Of a DNA stretch of 5,513 nt, positions 1-5,513 are shown in pieces. The translations under genes were made by a program, and so were the position numbers. The notes below the pieces were generated by a model that searched no databases, had not been told where the DNA came from, and was given only the letters and a program-made list of their open reading frames with translations. Each line of letters starts with the position of its first letter. Position 1 is the stretch's first letter. Source of the DNA: an uncultured Bacillota bacterium (GTDB lineage: Bacteria; Bacillota; Clostridia; Peptostreptococcales; Anaerovoracaceae); assembly GCA_947302945.1 (NCBI GenBank), contig CAMYWZ010000088.1, positions 1 to 5,513 on the forward strand, written 5' to 3'.

Positions 1-386
1 AGCGTGAGTCGGTCGTAATAGTGCATGACTATTATGTCCGTAAGCTCGGCGGAAAGCCCTTCGAGGGCTCTCGCGAGTTCCTCCATGAGCTCCTTTTTGA
101 GCAGATCGTCCTCCGGAAGCGTGTCGTCCCGCATATCTTCGGGAAGTTCCTCGTAGCTGCGGTCCTTCCTGAAGTAGTCTATCACCGTGTTGCGGGTAAT
201 GGTGTAGATCCAGGTGCCGGGCGAGGCTTTCTGCGCGTCAAAACGGTCCGAGGCTCTGAATGCTTTTTCGAACACATCCTCAGTGAGGTCTTCCGCGTCG
301 TCGCGGTTATTCACGCGCGAGCTGATGTAGGAATAGACCTTGGGACGGAATTCGATATAGAGTTTTTCCTGTTCCGCCGCCGTCAT
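1..386 (-). CDS. ECF-type RNA polymerase sigma factor, C-terminus cut by window edge
   Basis: Reading leftward from the ATG at 386-384 gives 128 uninterrupted codons up to the window edge. The protein would direct RNA polymerase to alternative promoters. Residues about 8-76 match sigma-70 region 2: the region 2.2 motif DAEDLTEDVF is at 30-39, and the promoter-melting and -10-recognition stretch GTWIYTITRNTVIDYFRKDR is at 57-76. An acidic linker (about 79-100) follows, then the start of region 4 (about 101-128, with LTDIIVMHYYDRLT). ECF factors are usually about 160-190 residues, so the rest of the region 4 helix-turn-helix is off the window. The start overlaps the stop of the upstream 62-residue gene as ATGA, and AAAGGGA lies 7 bases before it, so translational coupling is likely. 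The sigma family assignment is secure; the regulon, and any anti-sigma factor further downstream, cannot be seen. Confidence 0.93.
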   Translation of the reverse strand, partial: MTAAEQEKLYIEFRPKVYSYISSRVNNRDDAEDLTEDVFEKAFRASDRFDAQKASPGTWIYTITRNTVIDYFRKDRSYEELPEDMRDDTLPEDDLLKKELMEELARALEGLSAELTDIIVMHYYDRLT

Positions 387-571
387 TTGAGCGTCCCTTT
401 CGGCGGCAATGGCTGTTCTGTTATGCCGGCAGCCGATACGTACTCCATCTCAGCGTCTGAAAGTTCCCGCGAAGCCATGCGGGCGTGGGACTTTTTTATG
501 ACGGCTCCCAGCCGCTCGTTAGGCTCAAAGCGCTGAAGATCGAAGACTTGATATAATTGTTTTTCTGTCAT
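383..571 (-). CDS. Small 62-residue protein with leader-like motif, coupled to the sigma factor
   Basis: This complete small gene has a strong ribosome binding site and ends in an ATGA overlap with the sigma factor, so it is very likely real. The protein has no membrane segment, signal peptide or cysteine. Its N-terminal half is charged and probably helical (LYQVFDLQRF at 6-15). Residues 37-49, LSDAEMEYVSAAG, match the spacing of a double-glycine leader: Leu at -12, Ser at -11, Glu at -8, Met at -7 and Val at -4. The expected Gly-Gly is replaced by Ala47-Ala48, followed by Gly49. The remaining tail is Pro- and Lys-rich (TEQPLPPKGTLK). I recall similar small clostridial proteins ending in an LSD..L..V.AAG motif, but cannot verify this here. 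It could be a regulatory partner of the sigma factor or an export substrate or decoy of the adjacent C39 transporter; the function is unproven. Confidence 0.82.
   Translation of the reverse strand: MTEKQLYQVFDLQRFEPNERLGAVIKKSHARMASRELSDAEMEYVSAAGITEQPLPPKGTLK
394..400 (-). promoter_or_regulatory. Ribosome binding site of the sigma factor, inside the preceding gene
   Basis: AAAGGGA lies 7 bases upstream of the sigma-factor ATG, within the last codons of the 62-residue gene, where it encodes Lys-Gly. Together with the ATGA stop/start overlap it supports the chosen sigma start and coupled translation. Confidence 0.6.
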
Positions 572-574
572 CAG

Positions 575-589
575 TTCTCCTTTCTCCTT
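575..589 (-). promoter_or_regulatory. Ribosome binding site of the 62-residue gene (doubled SD)
   Basis: Two consecutive Shine-Dalgarno-like stretches read AAGGAGAAAGGAGAA, and the nearer one is at good distance from the ATG at 571-569. This supports independent translation initiation for the small gene after the 68-base gap. Confidence 0.75.
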
Positions 590-601
590 AGTATCTGTTC
601 T

Positions 602-630
602 TTTATACGAAGGATGCTGCTTGATGGCAG
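602..630 (-). promoter_or_regulatory. Possible internal sigma-A-like promoter for the small gene and sigma factor
   Basis: In the 68-base gap after the second transporter, CTGCCA (630-625, 4 of 6 to the -35 consensus) and TATAAA (607-602, 5 of 6 to the -10) are separated by exactly 17 bases. A transcript would start near 595, just before the ribosome binding site. I see no hairpin-plus-T terminator in the gap, so readthrough from the transporter genes is also possible. The match is modest and could be chance. Confidence 0.3.
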
Positions 631-639
631 TGGATAAGC

Positions 640-2919
640 TTATTCTTTTTTCTTTGTTTTTGCAGGCTCGGCCTTTTCTGCCTTCTCAGCCTTCTCAGCC
701 TTTTCTTTCTTGGCACTGGCTTTGGAGGACGTCTCTTCGTCGTCCAGCCTCTGGCGGGCTACGAGAGCAGCGAACGCGCCGTCTTTGGCGATGAGCTCTT
801 CATAGGTGCCGTCTTCGACTATGTGGCCTTTGTCAAGGACTATGATGCGGTCGCACTGGCGTATGGTGGAGAGCCTGTGAGCTATGACTATACGGGTGCA
901 CTTCATCTTGTCGAGGGCGTCGGACACCTGCTTCTGGGTGATGTTGTCGAGGGCCGAAGTGGCTTCGTCGAACATCAGGATCCTTGGCTTGGGTGCGACT
1001 GCGCGGGCTATCAGGAGGCGCTGCCTCTGGCCGCCGGAGATGCCGCCCTGCCCTTCGGAGATCAGGGTGTGCATGCCCATGGGCATGGCTTTGATGTCAT
1101 CGGCAAGGCCTGCGACTTCCGCTGCTTCCCAGGCGTCGTCCAGAGTGAGCCAGGGAGCAGAAATGGTTATATTGGAGAAGATGTCCCCTGTGAACATCTT
1201 GCCGTTCTGCATTACGGCGCCTATGCGGCGGCGCAGCGACTTGAGGTCTATGCGCTTAAGATCCCTGCCGTCGTAGTAGACCGCGCCTTTCTGCGGAGTC
1301 TCGAAGCCGAGCATTATGCGCATGAGCGTGGACTTGCCGCAGCCCGTCTTTCCTACTATCGCGACGTACTGGCCCGGACGGATCTTGAGGGAAAGGTCGT
1401 CCAGGATAGCAGGCATGTCTTCGGTGTAGCGGAACGTTACGTTGTTGAGCTCTATTCCGCCGGTAAGGCGCGTGATGACCAGCTTGTCCTCCGAAACTTC
1501 AGGTTCGGCCTCAAGTATGGGCTTTGCCATGTCCAGGATAGGACGTATCTGCGCGGCGCTTGCAGCTATTCCGGCGAGAGCCATGAATGCCGCGTTGACC
1601 ATGCCGTAAGCTGAATTGAACGCGTAGTACTCGGCTACGGATACGCCGCTCTTTACCGCTGCGGTGTAGAGGACTATCGTACCTATGAGAGACACGGCAG
1701 TAGTTATGACGCCGGAGACCTTAAGGAACATCGGCGGGTCGTAGATAAGCGCTGCTTCCTTCGCGTAGAGCTTGCCCCAGCGGGCGAAGGCGCGGCGCTC
1801 AGCACCGGAAAGCCTTATCTTCTGGATGCCGGAGATGAGCTGGTAGCTCATACCGCTTTCCTTGCTTGCAAGCTCCATCTGCTGCTTGCTGATCTTCATC
1901 TGCGCGAATACCTGCACTGTGGAAACCACAAGTGTGACCAGAGTTACAAGCAGCGAAGGCACCACGAGGGCCGGAGCGTAGATGAACACCTGAGTGATGT
2001 ATATCAGCGAGAACAGCGAGGAAAGACCTGTGGAGAGCACCATAGAGGTGAGCTGGCTGCACAGACCGTTTATGTACTGCGAACGGTTGGCCAGTTCGCC
2101 TGAGCTGTAATCCTTGAAGAAATCTGCCGGAAGGGACAGCAGCCTCATCATGGTGGCTGCTTCCACCGAAAGGTTCAGCCTGATGCCTATGCGCCCCGAA
2201 AGAAGCGTCTGCACTGATCCGAACAGCAGCATGCTGACAGACGTGCACACCATGAAGATCGCCACGCCCATGAGCACCTGTCCGCTGCCGCTTTCGATGA
2301 CTGTCGAGAACAGCATCTTGTTGAGCCACGGAGCGATCATTCCGACAAGTGTTACGACAAGCATCGAGATGACCAGCAGCACCAGATCTGCGGGCGATAT
2401 CTGCTGTGCTATGTACTTTATGAGGCTCCCCACGTTCATCTTTGTCTGCGGGAAGGGCTTGTAGAATGCTATGGCCTGCTTTTCTATGAGGTCCTGCGTG
2501 GTCCTGTTGATCTTGACCATCTTGCCGCTTTGTACGTCATAGAAACTATAGCCGTTAAGACCGGTCGGGATCAGGGCGACAACGCTGCCGTCGTCCTTTC
2601 TCAGGCCCAGCATTGCGCCTATGGCGTCCTTGTACCAGCCTTTTTCGAGGTTAACGTTGCGCCTCATGAAGCCGTAAGGCCTGAGGAGGTATTCGAGGAC
2701 CTCGTTCATGTCGCGGATGGTGTCCGGGACTTCCTGGGGTTTTACGTGATAGTATCTTAATATCTCGCTGATGGCATCTTCTGTAAGCTGCCTGTCGTCG
2801 TTGAGGGCTTTGCTCATGCGGCGCCCCATTACCGCACCGGCCATATCCTGGAAGGAATCTTCGAATACTGCCTGATCCGCTTCTTTTCTCGCGCGGATCT
2901 GTTCGTCAAACCAACCCAT
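640..2919 (-). CDS. NHLM-type bacteriocin export ABC transporter, non-peptidase permease/ATPase subunit
   Basis: A 759-residue ABC exporter half-transporter with fused membrane and ATPase domains, resembling the second ABC protein of NHLM bacteriocin systems. Residues 1-165 form a cytoplasmic domain whose end (about 110-157) resembles the back half of a C39-like domain, without the catalytic Cys or His. About six membrane segments follow (roughly 176-200, 216-238, 297-317, 318-340, 402-422, 432-455). The ATPase domain has Walker A GKTGCGKST (523-531), Q-loop Gln571, signature ISGGQ (627-631), Walker B ILMFDE (647-652), a SALD D-loop and His681, so it looks catalytically competent. Residues after about 725 form an unusual Lys/Ala/Glu tail. 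Its start has an excellent AGGAGG 13 bases after the peptidase-transporter stop, which points to co-translation and a probable heterodimer. NHLM subtype assignment rests on architecture and pairing; ABC exporter identity is certain. Confidence 0.93.
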   Translation of the reverse strand: MGWFDEQIRARKEADQAVFEDSFQDMAGAVMGRRMSKALNDDRQLTEDAISEILRYYHVKPQEVPDTIRDMNEVLEYLLRPYGFMRRNVNLEKGWYKDAIGAMLGLRKDDGSVVALIPTGLNGYSFYDVQSGKMVKINRTTQDLIEKQAIAFYKPFPQTKMNVGSLIKYIAQQISPADLVLLVISMLVVTLVGMIAPWLNKMLFSTVIESGSGQVLMGVAIFMVCTSVSMLLFGSVQTLLSGRIGIRLNLSVEAATMMRLLSLPADFFKDYSSGELANRSQYINGLCSQLTSMVLSTGLSSLFSLIYITQVFIYAPALVVPSLLVTLVTLVVSTVQVFAQMKISKQQMELASKESGMSYQLISGIQKIRLSGAERRAFARWGKLYAKEAALIYDPPMFLKVSGVITTAVSLIGTIVLYTAAVKSGVSVAEYYAFNSAYGMVNAAFMALAGIAASAAQIRPILDMAKPILEAEPEVSEDKLVITRLTGGIELNNVTFRYTEDMPAILDDLSLKIRPGQYVAIVGKTGCGKSTLMRIMLGFETPQKGAVYYDGRDLKRIDLKSLRRRIGAVMQNGKMFTGDIFSNITISAPWLTLDDAWEAAEVAGLADDIKAMPMGMHTLISEGQGGISGGQRQRLLIARAVAPKPRILMFDEATSALDNITQKQVSDALDKMKCTRIVIAHRLSTIRQCDRIIVLDKGHIVEDGTYEELIAKDGAFAALVARQRLDDEETSSKASAKKEKAEKAEKAEKAEPAKTKKKE
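671..706 (-). repeat. Four tandem 9-base units encoding a KAE-type tail
   Basis: Four consecutive 9-base units (plus-strand forms GCCTTTTCT, GCCTTCTCA, GCCTTCTCA, GCCTTTTCT) encode the repeated Glu-Lys-Ala part of the transporter C-terminus, near residues 738-750. The unit is a multiple of three, so copy-number changes keep the frame. Confidence 0.8.
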
Positions 2920-2926
2920 CAGATCC

Positions 2927-2935
2927 CCTCCTTTA
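2927..2935 (-). promoter_or_regulatory. Ribosome binding site of the second transporter, overlapping the upstream stop codon
   Basis: TAAAGGAGG contains both the TAA stop of the peptidase transporter (2935-2933) and the Shine-Dalgarno AGGAGG (2932-2927), 7 bases before the ATG at 2919-2917. This fixes the start and suggests coupled, matched synthesis of the two ABC subunits. Confidence 0.8.
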
Positions 2936-5116
2936 CTCCGAAGTGACCAGCGTCTTGTAGACGCCGTCCAGTGCCAGCAGCTCTTCGTGCGTGCCGCGCT
3001 CCACTACCTTGCCGCGGTGCATTACGATTATCTCATCGCAGTCGCGTATGGTGGAGAGCCTGTGGGCTATTACCACGCAGGAAATGCCGCGGTCCTTGAT
3101 GGACTTTACGACATCGTATTCCGTCTTGGCATCCAGGGCGCTCGTGGCTTCGTCCATGATGATCATGGTCGGATCCTGAGCCAGGACCCTGGCTATCTCA
3201 AGACGCTGCCTCTGGCCGCCGGAGAAGTCCTTGCCGCCTTCTGTTATCTTATACTGATAGCCGCCTTCGCGCTGCATTATGTCCTCGTGGATCTGAGCGT
3301 CGCGGGCTGCCATTATGACTTCGAAATCTTCGATGGAGTTGTCCCACATCCTTATATTGTTGGCTATGGTGTCCTCGAAGAGTATTATGTCCTGATCGAC
3401 GACCGCGACCGAGCCGGTGAAGACGCTGCGGTCTATCTCGCTTATGGGCTTGCCGTCGAAGAGTATCTCGCCGCTCCAGGGCTGATAGAGCCCGGAGATG
3501 AGCTTGGCCAGAGTGGATTTGCCGCAGCCGGAAGTTCCGACGAACGCGACTCTCTGTCCCTGCTCGAGCTTGAGGCTGAAGTCCTCTATGAGAGGAGGCT
3601 CGAGCCTCGAGTAGCCGAACGTGACGTTCTTCATTTCGAGCGTGCCGCTGAGCTTGTCGTATTCGGCGGTGTCGCTTACGGCAGTATCGTTTTTGAGGGC
3701 CGGGTCGTCCGGGTATTCCATGACGTCCTCTATGCGCTCCATGCTGGTGCGCATCTCCTGTATGGCCTGGCTCGAGGATATCAGCTGCTGAGCCGGCGAC
3801 ATGAAGGAAGCCAGGAAGCCCTGGAACGCCAGTACCATACCTGTGGTGAACTTGCCCTGCATCGTGAGCCATACGCCCAGGATCAGGACCACGTCGTTGA
3901 GTATAGTGGCGATGATCGCGGGGAGCATGCCCAGGTACTGGTTTATGCGCTCGAAGCGGACGTTCTGGGTGCTTACGGATGCCTGGTAGCCGGACCACTT
4001 CTCAAAGAAGCCGTTCTCCGCGCCGCTGGCCTTGATGGTCTCTATCATCTCTATTCCCGAGACTGTGGCTGAAGCGAGCTTGCCGCTGTCGCGCATCATT
4101 ACACGGGTGATGTTCACGCGTTTTTTGGAGATGAGTCTGGAGGCGAGGAGCTGGATGAGCATCGAGAGTATGCCTACCAGCGTGAGCAGCCAGGAGTACC
4201 TGATCATTACGACCAGATAGAATATCATCATTGCGGCGTTGAGGACCAGCGGAGCAAGCGTGGAGACTATCTCCCCCGCTATGGATTCGCTGGCGGCTTT
4301 ACGCTGCTGGATATCGCCTGCCATGCGCTGCGAGTAGAACTCCATGGGGAGCTTGAGGACTTTCCACATGTAGCTGCTGTTTCCCACGACAGCCATCTTG
4401 CCGGAAAGGCGCAGCGAATAGACAGCCTGTATCCATGCCGAGGCCAGCTGTATGAACGTGAGCACTGACAGCCCTATTATGAATGGCGTGTACCAGTCGG
4501 GCTGCCGGCCTGTTATGAGTTCGTCCAGGAACACACGCGAGAATCCCGAACTGACTATTCCCATGAGCGAAGTGATGACCGTAGTGACAGCCACGAATAT
4601 GATGGCTGCCTGCGCACCCTGCAGGCGCTTTTTGGCGAAGGTCATGACGCTCTTGGGCTTGCCGCCCGGTTTGAAGTTCTCGCCCGGTTCTATGAATATG
4701 CATATGCCTGTGAAGGCTTCGTCGAAGGCCTCCATCGTCACGGTGTAGTTGCCTTTGGCCGGGTCGTTGAGGTAGACCTTGTTGCCTTTGAAACCGTCGC
4801 AGACGACGAAATGATTGAATTCCCAGTGGATTATGCAGGGGAACTTGCCCTTCTCGCGAAGCTGGTCCGGCTCGAACCTGTAGCCTTTGGCTATGAAGCC
4901 GTAGCTGCGGGCTGCCTTGAGTATGTTGCTGGCCTTGCTGCCGTCCCTGGATACGCCGCAGTCTTTTCTGACCTGCTCCAGCGGAACCCACTTTTCGTAA
5001 TAAGCCATGACCATGCAGAGGCTGGCGGCGCCGCATTCGAGGGCCTCCATCTGCATTATCACCGGCACTTTAACAGCTCCCTTTGTGACGGGCTGTTTTA
5101 TCTTCTTTTCAGCCAT
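2933..5116 (-). CDS. NHLM-type peptidase-containing ABC transporter (C39 peptidase, permease, ATPase)
   Basis: A 727-residue peptidase-containing ABC transporter, the class that removes leader peptides at double-glycine-type sites and exports the core peptide. The N-terminal C39 cysteine peptidase (about 15-145) keeps all the expected active-site residues: oxyanion Gln22 and Cys28 in QMEALECG, His102 in NHFVV and Asp118 in LNDP. Six membrane segments follow (roughly 168-190, 208-230, 285-305, 308-328, 395-417, 423-445). The ATPase domain has Walker A GTSGCGKST (527-535), Q-loop Gln575, signature FSGGQRQR (631-638), Walker B MIIMDE (651-656), a SALD D-loop and His685, so nothing catalytic is missing. 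The length is about normal for the family. It lies 34 bases downstream of the small HlyD-like gene, has GGGAG upstream of its ATG, and is followed after 13 bases by its partner ABC subunit. It probably sits in the cytoplasmic membrane with the peptidase on the cytosolic side. The cargo is not identifiable. Confidence 0.96.
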   Translation of the reverse strand: MAEKKIKQPVTKGAVKVPVIMQMEALECGAASLCMVMAYYEKWVPLEQVRKDCGVSRDGSKASNILKAARSYGFIAKGYRFEPDQLREKGKFPCIIHWEFNHFVVCDGFKGNKVYLNDPAKGNYTVTMEAFDEAFTGICIFIEPGENFKPGGKPKSVMTFAKKRLQGAQAAIIFVAVTTVITSLMGIVSSGFSRVFLDELITGRQPDWYTPFIIGLSVLTFIQLASAWIQAVYSLRLSGKMAVVGNSSYMWKVLKLPMEFYSQRMAGDIQQRKAASESIAGEIVSTLAPLVLNAAMMIFYLVVMIRYSWLLTLVGILSMLIQLLASRLISKKRVNITRVMMRDSGKLASATVSGIEMIETIKASGAENGFFEKWSGYQASVSTQNVRFERINQYLGMLPAIIATILNDVVLILGVWLTMQGKFTTGMVLAFQGFLASFMSPAQQLISSSQAIQEMRTSMERIEDVMEYPDDPALKNDTAVSDTAEYDKLSGTLEMKNVTFGYSRLEPPLIEDFSLKLEQGQRVAFVGTSGCGKSTLAKLISGLYQPWSGEILFDGKPISEIDRSVFTGSVAVVDQDIILFEDTIANNIRMWDNSIEDFEVIMAARDAQIHEDIMQREGGYQYKITEGGKDFSGGQRQRLEIARVLAQDPTMIIMDEATSALDAKTEYDVVKSIKDRGISCVVIAHRLSTIRDCDEIIVMHRGKVVERGTHEELLALDGVYKTLVTSE

Positions 5117-5122
5117 TGATCT

Positions 5123-5127
5123 CTCCC
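5123..5127 (-). promoter_or_regulatory. Ribosome binding site of the peptidase transporter
   Basis: GGGAG, within AGGGAGAG, lies 6 bases before the ATG at 5116-5114, inside the 34-base gap after the HlyD-like stop codon. It is weaker than the site of the partner transporter but supports this start. Confidence 0.6.
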
Positions 5128-5150
5128 TGTCTGAATACTTTCCGCGCTGA

Positions 5151-5390
5151 TCAGTTCGTTACGTAAGTGATGGGATGCACCTGGGTGACTGTGCCGTCCG
5201 CATTGGTGACGTCGACCGTTCCGAAGATGCTCCACGCAAGCATACCGACAAGCAGCACGACTATGGCTGCAAGCACCAGCCATACAGAAGGCGTGGTGAC
5301 GCGGATGTAGTCGTTCAGAGCTTCGGGGCTCGAAACACGCTCCATGCTCTTCTCTCTGAAGATAGTGCTTTGTTTATCCTTTTCTGCCAT
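5151..5390 (-). CDS. Short membrane-anchor protein resembling the N-terminus of the NHLM HlyD-type secretion protein
   Basis: A 79-residue protein with a cytoplasmic N-terminus (1-32, containing IFREKSMERVSSPEALNDYI), one strong membrane helix (about 35-57) and a short outside tail ending VHPITYVTN. The FREKS.ERVSSPE.LNDYI segment and the helix resemble, from memory, the start of NHLM-system HlyD-family secretion proteins, which normally run to several hundred residues with coiled-coil, lipoyl and beta-barrel domains. None of those parts is present: a TGA stop follows and only 34 bases separate it from the peptidase transporter. It has a good GGAGG site 9 bases upstream and is first in the operon, directly behind the promoter. 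The clean ending and intact spacing suggest a purpose-built short form, but an old deletion is possible. It may dock on the exporter without spanning a cell wall or outer membrane. Confidence 0.85.
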   Translation of the reverse strand: MAEKDKQSTIFREKSMERVSSPEALNDYIRVTTPSVWLVLAAIVVLLVGMLAWSIFGTVDVTNADGTVTQVHPITYVTN

Positions 5391-5399
5391 GTTTAAATA

Positions 5400-5426
5400 C
5401 CTCCGGCAGCATTTTTATAACGCTGC
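5400..5426 (-). promoter_or_regulatory. Ribosome binding site with adjacent leader hairpin
   Basis: GGAGG (5404-5400) lies 9 bases before the ATG of the HlyD-like gene and fixes its start. One base upstream of it ends a small inverted repeat: GCAGCG (5426-5421) and TGCTGC (5411-5406) can pair as five Watson-Crick pairs plus a G-U around a 9-base loop. The stem could affect ribosome access, or protect the transcript, but it is short and might be incidental. Confidence 0.5.
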
Positions 5427-5454
5427 ATATACTTGCCCTATTTTAACAACCTAT

Positions 5455-5484
5455 ATTATACACATATATATTGTTTTAATTCAA
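5455..5484 (-). promoter_or_regulatory. Sigma-A-like promoter of the export operon
   Basis: TTGAAT (5484-5479, 4 of 6 to the -35 consensus) and a perfect TATAAT (5460-5455) are 18 bases apart in very AT-rich DNA. The predicted transcript starts near 5448, leaving a leader of about 57 bases before the HlyD-like ATG. This is the best promoter in the window and would drive all leftward genes. The remaining bases up to 5513 are AT-rich and show no gene. Confidence 0.6.
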
Positions 5485-5513
5485 CAATAAAAATAATCAT
5501 TTTTGTGAAGAAA

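Noticed and set aside
21..536. Plus-strand open frame of 171 codons at the left end
   Set aside because: It is antisense to the sigma factor and the 62-residue gene, both supported by family motifs and ribosome binding sites.
823..1614. Plus-strand open frame of 263 codons opposite the second transporter
   Set aside because: It is a mirror of the ATPase domain coding strand with no recognisable domain; the minus-strand gene has all ABC motifs.
3597..3612. CTCGAG-containing palindromic stretch
   Set aside because: It lies inside the conserved transporter coding sequence and follows from its codons; no second copy or regulatory context.
2987..4072. Long plus-strand open frame (361 codons) opposite the peptidase transporter
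   Set aside because: It is antisense to conserved permease and ATPase motifs, has no convincing ribosome binding site, and its composition reflects the codon bias of the real gene.
5117..5150. Remnant of the missing HlyD domains between the short protein and the peptidase transporter
   Set aside because: The gap is only 34 bases and carries the ribosome binding site of the next gene; no frame restores an adaptor sequence.
5433..5460. Divergent rightward promoter in the AT-rich end region
   Set aside because: TTGCCC with TATTAT has too short a spacing (about 15 bases), and AT-rich DNA yields such matches by chance; no rightward gene is visible before the edge.

Overview
The window is one leftward (minus-strand) gene cluster read from right to left, and almost every base belongs to it. 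Its coding sequence is moderately GC-rich while its upstream region is very AT-rich. Strong AGGAGG-type ribosome binding sites, tight gene packing and the protein families present all suggest a Firmicute of the class Clostridia, probably an uncultured gut or rumen lineage. This placement is inferred from gene content and style, because no taxonomic marker is present.

Layout from right to left: an AT-rich upstream region with a sigma-A-like promoter (TTGAAT, 18 bp, TATAAT); a 79-residue single-pass membrane protein that looks like only the N-terminal anchor of the HlyD-type secretion protein of NHLM bacteriocin-export systems; a 727-residue ABC exporter with an intact N-terminal C39 peptidase; 13 bases later a 759-residue partner ABC exporter whose N-terminal domain lacks peptidase residues and whose C-terminus carries a Lys/Ala/Glu repeat tail; a 68-base gap with a possible internal promoter; a 62-residue small protein with a motif resembling a double-glycine leader; and, overlapping it by ATGA, an ECF-type RNA polymerase sigma factor that runs off the left edge.

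The first three genes form a peptidase-containing peptide export machine: the C39 domain would cut leader peptides, the two ABC subunits would form the (probably heteromeric) channel, and the small anchor protein replaces the usual adaptor. The 62-residue protein and sigma factor form a coupled pair that may regulate the cluster or respond to it. No canonical NHLP/Nif11 precursor and no peptide-modifying enzyme is visible, so the cargo is unknown. The most interesting points are the extreme shortening of the HlyD-like protein and the leader-like small protein lying between exporter and sigma factor.
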